Assembly (NCBI RefSeq): GCF_048270095.1
Contig: NZ_JBLWTL010000004.1
Span: 62,001-126,000, forward strand
Length of the DNA: 64,000 bases
Direction of reading: 5' to 3'
Source of the DNA: Maricaulis sp048270095
GTDB lineage: Bacteria > Pseudomonadota > Alphaproteobacteria > Caulobacterales > Maricaulaceae
How positions within the stretch are numbered: the first letter of the stretch is position 1; each line of letters starts with the position of its first letter. The notes below the pieces were generated by a model, which made no database searches, was not told where the DNA came from, and saw only the letters and a program-made list of their open reading frames with translations. This document shows positions 1 to 8,399 of this stretch, piece by piece. The position numbers and the translations under genes were made by a program.

Positions 1-408
1 TGGCCGGCCTATGCGGCCGCCTTTGCACCCAACATGTTTGCCCGCGGCCGGGCGGCCCGCGAGCCCGCCATGATTGCCGATATCGTCGCCCGTCTCAGCC
101 GGCGCGATGGCGACGCCATGGCAGATCTCTGGCTCTCAATGGCCAGCCAGGATCTGCGTGAATCCTTGCCTATCATGAACTTGCCGACGCTCGTCATCTC
201 CGGCGCGCGAAGTGAAGCCTACGGCCCGGAGACGAGCCGGTATCTCGTCGAATCATTACCCGAAGCGCAATCGGTCACGTTTGCGAACTCGGGACATGCT
301 CCGCACCTGGAAGAACCGCAAGAGTTCGCCAGCGCGGTCACACAATTCGCCAACCGCGTGCATGCGGCGGCGGTCACCCACCATAATACCGAGGGAAAAC
401 CATCATGA
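1..408 (+). CDS. alpha/beta hydrolase, C-terminal part (truncated by window edge)
   Basis: The reading frame is open from the first base, so the gene starts before the window; about 135 C-terminal codons are visible. The segment LPTLVISGARSEAYGPETS, followed by a GHAPHLEEP stretch, is the usual end of an alpha/beta hydrolase fold: a strand leading to the acid region, then the catalytic histidine in GHxPHxE(E)P. The nucleophile elbow lies outside the window, so the substrate cannot be judged. The stop TGA overlaps the ATG of the TonB-dependent receptor gene (ATGA at 405-408), which implies translational coupling. The enzyme may therefore act on whatever the receptor imports; that link is inference. 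Confidence 0.8.
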   Translation, partial: WPAYAAAFAPNMFARGRAAREPAMIADIVARLSRRDGDAMADLWLSMASQDLRESLPIMNLPTLVISGARSEAYGPETSRYLVESLPEAQSVTFANSGHAPHLEEPQEFASAVTQFANRVHAAAVTHHNTEGKPS

Positions 409-2711
409 AAAAGACCCAGAAAATGACGCGGGCAGCGCTCCTGCTCAGCACGATCGCATCGACCATGCTCATCGCGGCACCCGTTCAGGCCCAACAAGCC
501 GGCGACACCGCCACCTCTGACGTCATCACCGTGACGGCCCGCCGCCGCGAGGAATCGCTGCAGGACGTGCCGCTGGCGGTCACCGCCTATACCGGCGACC
601 AGCTCGAGGCGATGGGCGCTGTCGACATCCTGGCGATTGCCGAAACGACGCCGAACGTCACGCTTGAAGCGTCGCGCGGCACCAATTCGACCCTGTCCGC
701 TTTCATCCGCGGCGTCGGCCAGCAGGATCCGGTTGCCGGCTTTGAAGCCGGTGTCGGCATCTATGTCGATGACGTCTATCTCAACCGCCCACAGGCCGCC
801 GTGCTCGATATCTATGATGTCGAACGGATCGAGGTTCTGCGCGGACCCCAGGGCACGCTCTACGGCCGCAACACCATTGGTGGCGCGATCAAATACGTCA
901 CTCGCCGCCTTGACCCGGACGCGCCTGCCCTGTCGGCACGCCTGAATGTCGGCTCTTTCGGCCAGCTCGACCAGATCGTCTCCGGCAGCGTGCCAATGGG
1001 CGATACGTTCCGCGTCGGTGCCGCTGTGGCCAATCTCCAGCGCGACGGGTTCGGGACCAATCTCACCACCGGTGAAGAGAATTACGACAAGGACGTGCTC
1101 GGCTATCGTGTCAGCGCTGAATGGGAGCCGACCGGCGATCTCTTCTTCCGTCTGGCCTATGACTCGGTGGAAGACACCTCCAGCCCGCGCGGCGGACACC
1201 GTCTGATCCCGAGTGCTCCGGGCTATCCTGCTTTCTATGGCGTGATGGACAATGTCTTTGACACCCGCGCCGGCCTCGATGTCGTCGCGCAGAACGTCCA
1301 GAGCGATGGCCTGGCCCTGACGGCCGAGTGGCGTCTCAATGATAACTGGACCGTGCGGAACATCCTGTCCCGCCGTGAAGATGAATCCACCACGCCGATC
1401 GATTTCGACAATCTGCCTGAAGGCGATCTCGACGTTCCGGCGATCTACACCAATGAGCAGACCTCCGAGGAGTTCCAGCTCCTTTATGAAGGGGATCGTC
1501 TCGCCGGTGTGATGGGCTATTACTCGCTTGAAGCCAACGCGACGACGGTGTTCGACGTTCTGCTCGACACGGTTCTGGCCGGCCTCAATGCCCAGACCTT
1601 TGGTGATGTGGATACCAGCACCTGGTCGGTCTTCGCCAACTTCACCTATGACCTGACCGACACGGTCAGCCTCACGCTGGGTGGCCGTTATACCGAAGAC
1701 GAGCGGACATCCCGCGTCCTGCGCCGGACCTATCTGGGCGGCTTCTCGGAGTATTTTGGCGGCGCCGGCTTCGCAATCGCGACCACGTCCGACTTCCTCG
1801 GCACCAATTCCTGGGATGATTTCAGCCCGACGGCGTCGATCTCCTGGCAGCCAAGTGCGGCGAACAACTTCTACTTCACCTATAGCCAGGGCTTCAAAGG
1901 CGGCGGCTTCGATCCGCGGGCGCAGACCACCGGCACGCCGGATTTCGATCTCAGCGGCACGGTTACAGCCGACGAAGTTTTTGAATTCATGGCCTTCGAT
2001 CCGGAATCGGTCGACAGCTTCGAGCTGGGCTGGAAATACCAGGGCGAACGCTACAGCCATGCTGTTGCGCTCTTCCACATGGATTATACCGACATCCAGG
2101 TTCCTGGCTCGGTCGGCATCGATACCGATGCTGATGGCATCAACGACACCTTCACCGGTGTGACCACCAATGCCGGTGCCGCAACGATTACCGGTATCGA
2201 ATATGAAGGTACGCTCGACCTTGGTCGTGACGTCTTCACCACCGGTGATGCCCTGAACTTCTCCTGGGCGCTGGGTATCCTCGACGGCAATTACGAGGAA
2301 TTCATCAATGCCTTCGGTGTCGATATCTCCAACCAGGTCCAGATCCAGAACACGCCGGATTCCACCTTCAGCGCGACGCTGAGCTATCTGACCTCCTTCT
2401 ATGGCGGCGATCTCAACTCCCAGATCACCGCGTCACACCGCGGCGATTCGAGCCAGTTCGAAATTCCCTTCCCGGCCCTCGACCAGTCAGCCTACACGCT
2501 GTGGAATGCGTCGATCGTCTGGGATAGCGAAGACGGTGCCTGGCAGATGGGCGTGCATGGCCGCAATCTGACAAACGACGAATACCGGGTTTCCGGCTAT
2601 GACTTCGTCAACAACGCGACCTTCGCACCCGAGCTTGGTACTTCGGGCACGCTGGTCGGCTATTACGGCAATCCACGTACCGTCACGGCAACGCTGGCTT
2701 ACCGCTTCTAG
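405..2711 (+). CDS. TonB-dependent outer-membrane receptor
   Basis: This 768-residue protein has a Sec signal peptide (MKKTQKMTRAALLLSTIAS, cleavage near AQA/QQ). A TonB box in DVITVTARRREESLQDVP comes next, then a plug domain containing the VERIEVLRGPQGTLYGRNT motif, and a long beta-barrel region that ends in aromatic RF, the C-terminal signature of outer-membrane barrels. Size and order fit the large receptor class common in sphingomonads and Caulobacterales, which import siderophores, vitamin B12 or carbohydrate and aromatic ligands. The ligand cannot be read from the sequence, and no Fur-like site is evident because the start overlaps the hydrolase stop. The start is supported by GAGGGA a few bases upstream. 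Confidence 0.93.
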   Translation: MKKTQKMTRAALLLSTIASTMLIAAPVQAQQAGDTATSDVITVTARRREESLQDVPLAVTAYTGDQLEAMGAVDILAIAETTPNVTLEASRGTNSTLSAFIRGVGQQDPVAGFEAGVGIYVDDVYLNRPQAAVLDIYDVERIEVLRGPQGTLYGRNTIGGAIKYVTRRLDPDAPALSARLNVGSFGQLDQIVSGSVPMGDTFRVGAAVANLQRDGFGTNLTTGEENYDKDVLGYRVSAEWEPTGDLFFRLAYDSVEDTSSPRGGHRLIPSAPGYPAFYGVMDNVFDTRAGLDVVAQNVQSDGLALTAEWRLNDNWTVRNILSRREDESTTPIDFDNLPEGDLDVPAIYTNEQTSEEFQLLYEGDRLAGVMGYYSLEANATTVFDVLLDTVLAGLNAQTFGDVDTSTWSVFANFTYDLTDTVSLTLGGRYTEDERTSRVLRRTYLGGFSEYFGGAGFAIATTSDFLGTNSWDDFSPTASISWQPSAANNFYFTYSQGFKGGGFDPRAQTTGTPDFDLSGTVTADEVFEFMAFDPESVDSFELGWKYQGERYSHAVALFHMDYTDIQVPGSVGIDTDADGINDTFTGVTTNAGAATITGIEYEGTLDLGRDVFTTGDALNFSWALGILDGNYEEFINAFGVDISNQVQIQNTPDSTFSATLSYLTSFYGGDLNSQITASHRGDSSQFEIPFPALDQSAYTLWNASIVWDSEDGAWQMGVHGRNLTNDEYRVSGYDFVNNATFAPELGTSGTLVGYYGNPRTVTATLAYRF

Positions 2712-2766
2712 TTTGAAGCATGAGAGCGGACGCGAACCTCCCGCGCCCGCTCTCGACCGACTTGAC

Positions 2767-2808
2767 CGGCCGGCGCTTCCTGAGCATCAGGGATCGTCGG
2801 CCGTTTTT
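2767..2808 (+). terminator. Rho-independent terminator after the receptor gene
   Basis: A CGGCCGGCG arm (2767-2775) pairs with CGTCGGCCG (2795-2803), with one G-U pair, and is followed by five T (2804-2808). A second hairpin (GAGAGCGG 2722-2729 with CCGCTCTC 2747-2754) lies just upstream. Together they separate the receptor gene from the following hydrolase gene. Confidence 0.7.
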
Positions 2809-2829
2809 ATGTGAAACCGAGGAAATCCC

Positions 2830-3771
2830 ATGTCCCGCACCGTGATCGCATTTATCGTCCTCGCCGCCCTGATCGTGATCGGGGCCCTGGCCTGGATGCT
2901 CACCCGCCCCGCGGCCGACCCGGCGCTGGATCAGGCCGCCCGGCTCGACTCGCCGTATTGGACCGACGCTGACCGCCTGGTCGATATCGATGGCGTGATG
3001 GCACGCGTGCGCAGCGAGGGACCGGCCGATGCCCCGGTCATCGTCATGGTGCACGGGTTTTCCTATTCGCTGGAAAGCTGGGATGGCTGGGCCGAAGACC
3101 TCAGCGCGGATCACCGCGTCATCCGCATGGATCTGCCCGGCCACGGCCTGACCGGCCCCGATCCGCTGCAACGCTATTCCGTGCCGCAGACCGTTGAATT
3201 CCTCGGCGCCCTGCTCGATGAGCTCGGCCTCGATCACGTCACCCTGGCGGGCAATTCCCTTGGCGGTCTGGTGTCCTGGCGCCTCGCCGCCGAGCGCCCC
3301 GACCTGGTCGACCGCCTCGTTCTGGTCGCGCCCGGTGCCTATTCAATCAATGGCGTCACCGACCAGCCCGTCGCCGTGCCGATGGGGGTGAGCTTCTATC
3401 TCACCAGCGCGCCCGAAGCGATGGTCGCCGCGGCCTCGGCCGGCCTCTATGGCGATGTCAGCCGTATGGACCCGGCACTGCCGGCCCGCGTTCACGCCCT
3501 GATGCAGACGCCGGGCGTTGGCCAGGCCCTGGTCGAGCGGCTGGAAGTCTTCACCCTGCCGGACCCGACCGCCGATCTGGCGCAGGTCCAGGCGCCGGCC
3601 CTGGTGCTCTGGGGCGGACGTGATGTGATGATCCCGGTGGAACAGGCGGCCCGCATCGCTGCCGACCTGCCGCAAGCCGAGCTGATCATCCATGACGATC
3701 TCGGCCATATCCTGCACGAGGAAGATCCGGCGCGCACGGTGGCCGATGTCCGGGCCTTCCTGGCGCAATAA
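2830..3771 (+). CDS. alpha/beta hydrolase, membrane-anchored
   Basis: The 313-residue protein begins with an uncleaved-looking hydrophobic segment (VIAFIVLAALIVIGALAWML), so the hydrolase domain probably faces the periplasm. The fold shows the oxyanion HGFSYS motif, a nucleophile elbow GNSLGG, the acid in LWGGRDVMIP and the catalytic histidine in DLGHILHEEDP. It resembles the esterase/lipase and C-C hydrolase type of the superfamily; the substrate is unknown. Two hydrolase genes around one TonB receptor suggest a small uptake-and-hydrolysis locus (inference). GAGGAAA lies just before the ATG. Confidence 0.88.
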   Translation: MSRTVIAFIVLAALIVIGALAWMLTRPAADPALDQAARLDSPYWTDADRLVDIDGVMARVRSEGPADAPVIVMVHGFSYSLESWDGWAEDLSADHRVIRMDLPGHGLTGPDPLQRYSVPQTVEFLGALLDELGLDHVTLAGNSLGGLVSWRLAAERPDLVDRLVLVAPGAYSINGVTDQPVAVPMGVSFYLTSAPEAMVAAASAGLYGDVSRMDPALPARVHALMQTPGVGQALVERLEVFTLPDPTADLAQVQAPALVLWGGRDVMIPVEQAARIAADLPQAELIIHDDLGHILHEEDPARTVADVRAFLAQ

Positions 3772-3777
3772 ACTGAA

Positions 3778-4155
3778 TTAGCGGGTGGATTTCCCGGCCG
3801 CCCTGGCCGCGATTTCCGCCTGCAGATCGGCCCAGTCCTGCGGGTCGATATCGCTTTGCCGCAACACCACCACACCGAGGCCGGTGCGGTCATCACCTGC
3901 CGGTTCTGACAAGAGCCGGCCGAGCGTATGTGTCGCGGCGGTCTGGCGGTTGAGGCGCGGGAGATAACGGATATCGCGGCCGCTCTGCTGGCGTTCGACC
4001 GCGCCCTTGCGGCGCAGGCGCTGCAGGATGGACAGCGTCGCACTGGCCGGCTGCCGGCTCGCCCGGGCCAGTTCGCTCACCGAGGCGCCGCCACGATCCC
4101 ATAACAGACGCATGGCGTGGGCTTCGTCTTCGCTGAGGTTTTGCGACTGGCTCAT
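3778..4155 (-). CDS. BlaI/MecI/CopY-family transcriptional repressor
   Basis: A 125-residue protein, the normal size for the family. The N-terminal winged helix is visible (LSEDEAHAMRLLWDRGGASV, then SVSELARASRQPASATLSIL and the wing around residues 45-65). The C-terminal part is the dimerisation region. BlaI-type repressors usually sit beside a BlaR1/MecR1 sensor peptidase; none is adjacent here. The neighbouring gene on the same strand encodes a four-helix membrane protein instead. An upstream in-frame ATG at 4278 would add 41 residues of low-quality sequence overlapping the neighbour, so the ATG at 4155 is chosen. No clear TACA-N2-TGTA operator was seen. Confidence 0.82.
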   Translation of the reverse strand: MSQSQNLSEDEAHAMRLLWDRGGASVSELARASRQPASATLSILQRLRRKGAVERQQSGRDIRYLPRLNRQTAATHTLGRLLSEPAGDDRTGLGVVVLRQSDIDPQDWADLQAEIAARAAGKSTR

Positions 4156-4207
4156 AACGGCTCCCACTCTGCAATCAGATGACCCGCTTCGCAACAGGTC
4201 TGGCGTG

Positions 4208-4696
4208 TCAGGGTTTTGTTTGCAAAGCCCGCGCCGGGGCGCCGAAAAACCTGACCCGGGCCCAGGGAAATGCCGCAAAGAGACACTGCCCCGCCAGTCC
4301 GATGAAATGGCTGGGCTGGCCGTAGAGGGCCAAATGCTCTTGCAGGCTCAACCCGTTTAATCCCACTGAAAGCCCTGCCTCGGCCGTCAGCAACAGGGTC
4401 AATGCGAATGCGCCCATCATGATCGCGGAGCGCTCGCTGCCGGTGAGCGACACGCGTGCGATCAGGACGCCGCAAACCATCCAGGCAAGGGTGAGGATGA
4501 TGGGGACTTCAACCAGCACAGCCCCCAGCCGCGTCAGGGCCGGGAAGGCCTCGAGGGCGAGCGTGCGCAAGCCGCCAAACATGAAACCAAGTGCGAAAAT
4601 GGAGGCAAAATACAAAAACCCGGCCCATACAGCTTGTTTCAGGGCGGCACCTGAAGCGTGTCGGTTGGTGGCCGTCTTGTGAGGCGATCGGGACAT
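4208..4696 (-). CDS. small integral membrane protein of unknown function
   Basis: The 162-residue product has about four predicted transmembrane segments: FLYFASIFALGFMFGGL, VEVPIILTLAWMVCGVLIA, SAIMMGAFALTLLLTAEAGL, and a weaker one near HFIGLAGQCLFAAFPW. No enzyme motif is recognised. It lies 52 bp upstream of the BlaI-type repressor gene on the same strand, so the two may be co-transcribed and the repressor may control it. The function is not known. Confidence 0.65.
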   Translation of the reverse strand: MSRSPHKTATNRHASGAALKQAVWAGFLYFASIFALGFMFGGLRTLALEAFPALTRLGAVLVEVPIILTLAWMVCGVLIARVSLTGSERSAIMMGAFALTLLLTAEAGLSVGLNGLSLQEHLALYGQPSHFIGLAGQCLFAAFPWARVRFFGAPARALQTKP

Positions 4697-4767
4697 GGCC
4701 CGAGTATTCAGGAAACACGCGCCTCAATGCAAGCGCGCGGAGATGCCGCCCGGAGGCCTGGCCCATT

Positions 4768-7700
4768 TCAATGAAAGTCGCGGCTCTTCGGCAGCACATC
4801 CTCCAGCCGTTCACCCTGCATGACGCGGCGGTAAATGCCGATCAGGCGGGGGTCATCTTGCGGGCGGGCGATTTCGTCGGCGTGGGCCAGCGCCTCGGCG
4901 AACTCTTCGCCATCGGCGAGGGCGGCGAGGCGCCAGGATTGATCGGTGATGCGGCTGGCGATGATGTGGATGACATCGCCTTCCTTCTGTAGCCGTCCGG
5001 TAATTCCCATCAGCTTGGAGCGCATCACGATCTTGCGGTGACGCTCGAAGCATTTCGGCCAGATGATGATATTGGCGACGCCTGTCTCGTCTTCCAGCGT
5101 CGCGAAGATGACGCCGCTGGCCGATCCGGGGCGCTGGCGCACCAGCACCAGGCCAGCCAGGCTGACCCAGCGGCCATCGCGCATTTCGGTCAGGTGTTCG
5201 GCGGTCACATGGCCGCTTTCCTCCAGCTCAGGCCGGAAGAAGCTCATCGGATGTGCTTTCAGCGATAGCCGCAGGGTGGCGTAATCCTGGGCCACTTCCT
5301 CGCCGGCGCTCATTGATGGCAGGGCGGTTGCAGCCTCATGGCCGTATTCATCGGCATGCTCGAACAAGGGCAGAGGCTTGCCGGCCTGGGCGAGGGCGGT
5401 CCAGCCGGCCTGGCGGCGGTCGAGCGCCACCGATCCGAAAGCATCGGCATTGGCGAGCCGGTCCATGGTGCCGCGGTCAAGCCGCGAACGACGCGCCAGA
5501 TCGGGCACGCTGGTGAAGGCGCCGCCCTCGTTTCGCGCCGCGATCAGGCGCGCGGCGGCGGGCTCGCGCAGGCCCTTGATCTGGCGCAGGCCAAGGCGCA
5601 GGGCAAAGTGAGGGCCCGATCTGGCCGACTCCAGCGTGCAGTCCCAGTCGGAATGATTGATATCGGGCGGGCGGACCTCGACACCGTGCTGGCGCGCATC
5701 GCGGACCAGTTGCGCCGGGGCGTAAAACCCCATCGGCTGGGAATTGAGGATCGCGGCGGCGAAGACATCCGGGTAGTAATGCTTGAGCCAGCAGGAGACA
5801 TAGACGATCAGTGCGAAACTGGCGGCATGGCTTTCCGGGAAACCGTATTCACCAAAGCCTTCCAGCTGTTTGAAACAGCGTTCCGCGAAGTCGGGCTCAT
5901 AGCCCTTTGCAATCATGCCCTTCATCAGTTTTGTCCCCATTTCATGGATCGACCCGGAACGCCTGAAAGCCGCCATGGAGCGGCGCAGCTGGTCGGATTC
6001 GGCCGGGCTGAAACCGGCGGCGACGATGGCGATCCGCATCGCCTGTTCCTGGAACAAGGGCACGCCGAGCGTCTTGCCCAAGACCTCCTCGAGCGCCTTT
6101 GACGGGTATTCTACCGTCTCCAACCCCGAGCGGCGGCGCAGATAGGGATGCACCATATCGCCCTGGATGGGACCGGGGCGGACAATGGCGACCTCGATCA
6201 CCAGATCGTAAAATGTGCGCGGCCGCAGGCGCGGCAACATCGTCATCTGGGCCCGGCTTTCGATCTGGAAGACGCCCACGGTGTCGGCCTTGCAGATCAT
6301 GTCATAGACGGCTGCATCGTCCTGCGGGATGGAGGCCATGGTCAGGCCGCGGCCATAATGGCGCTCGATCAGGTCGAAGGCGCGGGCGACGCAAGTGAGC
6401 ATGCCCAGACCGAGCACATCGACCTTCATCAGGCCGAGCGCGTCGATATCCTCCTTGTCCCATTCGAGCACGGTGCGATCGGGCATGGCGGCATTGTGCA
6501 GCGGCACGATCTCGTCGAGCCGGCCCTGCATCATCACGAAACCGCCGGGATGCTGGGAGAGATGGCGCGGGAAACCCATCAGCTCACGGGCATAATGCAG
6601 CGTCATCGCGATATCGGGCGTGTCGGGGTCGAGGCCGAGCTCGGTGCGGATGCGGTTATCGGTGAGATCATCGGTCGACCAGCCCCATAGCGTTTTGGAC
6701 AAGGCCGAGATGACATCGCCTGACAGGCCAAACACCTTGCCGACCTCGCGAATGGCGCCGCGCGGCCGGTAGCAATTCACCGTCGCGGTCATGGCGGCGC
6801 GGCGACGGCCGTATTTCTCATAGACATACTGGATCACTTCCTCGCGCCGCTCGTGCTCGAAATCGACATCGATATCGGGCGGCTCGCCGCGTTCTGCCGA
6901 GACGAAGCGCTCGAACAGCAAGTCGATCAGGGTCGGGTCGACCTCGGTAATGCCGATGGCAAAGCACACGGCTGAATTGGCCGCCGAACCACGCCCCTGG
7001 CAGAGGATGCCCTGGCTGCGGGCGAAGCGGACAATGTCGTGGACGGTGAGGAAATAGGCCGGGAAATCGAGGCTTTCGATCAGGGTCAGTTCATGGGCAA
7101 TGGCGGCGCGGATCTTCTCCGGCGCACCATCGGGCCAGCGCCGCTCCAGACCCTCTGCCGTCAGGCGGCGCAAGGTCTGGGCCGGGGTTTCGTGGTCGCC
7201 GACCACCTCGCTGGGATATTGATAAACCAGTTCCTCGAGGCTGAAATTAATGCTGTCGGCGAGCGTGATGGTATTGATGATGGCGTGCTCATAGCCGCGA
7301 AACAGGCGCGCCATTTCTTCCGGCGGTTTGAGATGGCGTTCGGCATTGGCGGCGACGAGATAGCCGGCCTGCTTGATCCTCACATGCTCGCGGATACAGG
7401 CGAGCACATCAGCCAGCGGTTTGCGCTCGGGCACGTGATAGAGGGCGTCATTGCTGGCGATGCAGTCCAGACCAAGCTCGGTGGCGCAGCGATCCAGCGC
7501 ATGCAGGCGCTCGCCATCTCGGCCGTCGAAACAGCGGGTCAGGGCGAGAGCATGGCGGGCTTGCGAGCGGGCGCAGAAATCACCGGCCTTGGCGTGCCAT
7601 TCCTCGCACAGCGGATCGGGCGGCAGCAGGATGAAAACCTGATCCTTTGAGGCCTCGACAATCTGTTCCAGCCACAGCTCGCACTGGCCCTTTTTCGAGC

Positions 7701-7995
7701 GAAAATTGGCGTCCGTCAGCATGCGTGCCAGCGCGCCATAGGCGTGGCGGTGTTTGGGATAGGCGACCAGTTCGAAGCCGCATGTCGTCACCAGTCTCAC
7801 CCCGACGAGGAATTTGATCCCGGCCTCTTTTGCGGCGAGATGACCCCGCACCGCACCGGCGAAGGAATTGCGGTCGGCCAGCCCGATCGCCGCCAGGCCG
7901 AGCGCCTTCGCCTGGGCGACCATTTCATCGCCGTGCGAGGCGCCGGTCAGGAAGGTGAAATTACTGGCGGCAACCAGTTCGGCGAATGCGGTCAC
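4768..7995 (-). CDS. dnaE2: error-prone DNA polymerase III alpha subunit DnaE2 (ImuC)
   Basis: A 1075-residue C-family polymerase. It has an N-terminal PHP domain (ASNFTFLTGASHGDEMV, residues about 10-27), the palm with the catalytic acidic motif PPDIDVDFEHERREEV, the thumb/fingers, a helix-hairpin-helix region and a C-terminal OB fold (VSLAGLVLVRQRPGSA onward). The length fits DnaE2 (about 1050-1100) rather than replicative DnaE1 (about 1160). In Caulobacter and Mycobacterium, DnaE2 performs translesion synthesis with ImuA and ImuB after DNA damage. Translation starts at GTG (7995), whose last two bases overlap the TGA of the DUF559 gene (GTGA), so it is coupled to the operon. Confidence 0.96.
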   Translation of the reverse strand: MTAFAELVAASNFTFLTGASHGDEMVAQAKALGLAAIGLADRNSFAGAVRGHLAAKEAGIKFLVGVRLVTTCGFELVAYPKHRHAYGALARMLTDANFRSKKGQCELWLEQIVEASKDQVFILLPPDPLCEEWHAKAGDFCARSQARHALALTRCFDGRDGERLHALDRCATELGLDCIASNDALYHVPERKPLADVLACIREHVRIKQAGYLVAANAERHLKPPEEMARLFRGYEHAIINTITLADSINFSLEELVYQYPSEVVGDHETPAQTLRRLTAEGLERRWPDGAPEKIRAAIAHELTLIESLDFPAYFLTVHDIVRFARSQGILCQGRGSAANSAVCFAIGITEVDPTLIDLLFERFVSAERGEPPDIDVDFEHERREEVIQYVYEKYGRRRAAMTATVNCYRPRGAIREVGKVFGLSGDVISALSKTLWGWSTDDLTDNRIRTELGLDPDTPDIAMTLHYARELMGFPRHLSQHPGGFVMMQGRLDEIVPLHNAAMPDRTVLEWDKEDIDALGLMKVDVLGLGMLTCVARAFDLIERHYGRGLTMASIPQDDAAVYDMICKADTVGVFQIESRAQMTMLPRLRPRTFYDLVIEVAIVRPGPIQGDMVHPYLRRRSGLETVEYPSKALEEVLGKTLGVPLFQEQAMRIAIVAAGFSPAESDQLRRSMAAFRRSGSIHEMGTKLMKGMIAKGYEPDFAERCFKQLEGFGEYGFPESHAASFALIVYVSCWLKHYYPDVFAAAILNSQPMGFYAPAQLVRDARQHGVEVRPPDINHSDWDCTLESARSGPHFALRLGLRQIKGLREPAAARLIAARNEGGAFTSVPDLARRSRLDRGTMDRLANADAFGSVALDRRQAGWTALAQAGKPLPLFEHADEYGHEAATALPSMSAGEEVAQDYATLRLSLKAHPMSFFRPELEESGHVTAEHLTEMRDGRWVSLAGLVLVRQRPGSASGVIFATLEDETGVANIIIWPKCFERHRKIVMRSKLMGITGRLQKEGDVIHIIASRITDQSWRLAALADGEEFAEALAHADEIARPQDDPRLIGIYRRVMQGERLEDVLPKSRDFH

Positions 7996-8399
7996 GCGTG
8001 CTGCTCGCCTCGCAGGGATGCGACTTGCCGATCCGGCCCGGGCCCAAGGTGGCGCGTGATGGTGGCGATTACCTGGTCCAGCCGGTTGAAAATATCGGAT
8101 TCGGCCAGGCGCAATACGGTCCAGTCCTCATGCATCAGATCGAGCATGCGCCGGCGGTCACGCTGCAGCGCGTCGCCGGTCGGGCGAGGGCTGGTTTCGA
8201 TCTCGATCACCAGCTTGTGTTTCAGGCAGGCGAAATCGACGATATAGCCGCTGATCGGATGTTGGCGCCGGAATTTATGCCCGGCAATCCGGCCGGCGCG
8301 CAGGCGCTGCCAGAGAATTCTGCTGGCCAGCGGCATGGCCTTGCGCCGGCGGCGGGCGAGCTCGGTGGTGGTGAGGTGGGTTTGAGTCATTTCCATCAT
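7992..8399 (-). CDS. DUF559-type PD-(D/E)XK endonuclease-like protein
   Basis: This 135-residue protein carries the DUF559 pattern. It starts with ARRRRKAMPLASRILWQRLR, then FRRQHPISGYIVDFACLKHK and LVIEIE, then a helix and the segment DWTVLRLAESDIF. The D in YIVDF and the E-I-E strand correspond to the catalytic acids of Vsr-like nucleases. Its start ATG (8399) overlaps the imuB stop as ATGA, and its stop overlaps the dnaE2 start. It is therefore a translated member of the SOS mutasome operon, a place where most genomes have imuB directly followed by dnaE2. Whether it cuts DNA, or serves the mutasome, is not known. Confidence 0.85.
   Translation of the reverse strand: MMEMTQTHLTTTELARRRRKAMPLASRILWQRLRAGRIAGHKFRRQHPISGYIVDFACLKHKLVIEIETSPRPTGDALQRDRRRMLDLMHEDWTVLRLAESDIFNRLDQVIATITRHLGPGPDRQVASLRGEQHA

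Noticed and set aside
219..2078. Long open frame antisense to the TonB receptor gene
   Set aside because: It is a shadow frame in high-GC coding DNA. The plus-strand frame has a signal peptide, TonB box, plug and barrel, whereas the antisense product matches nothing.
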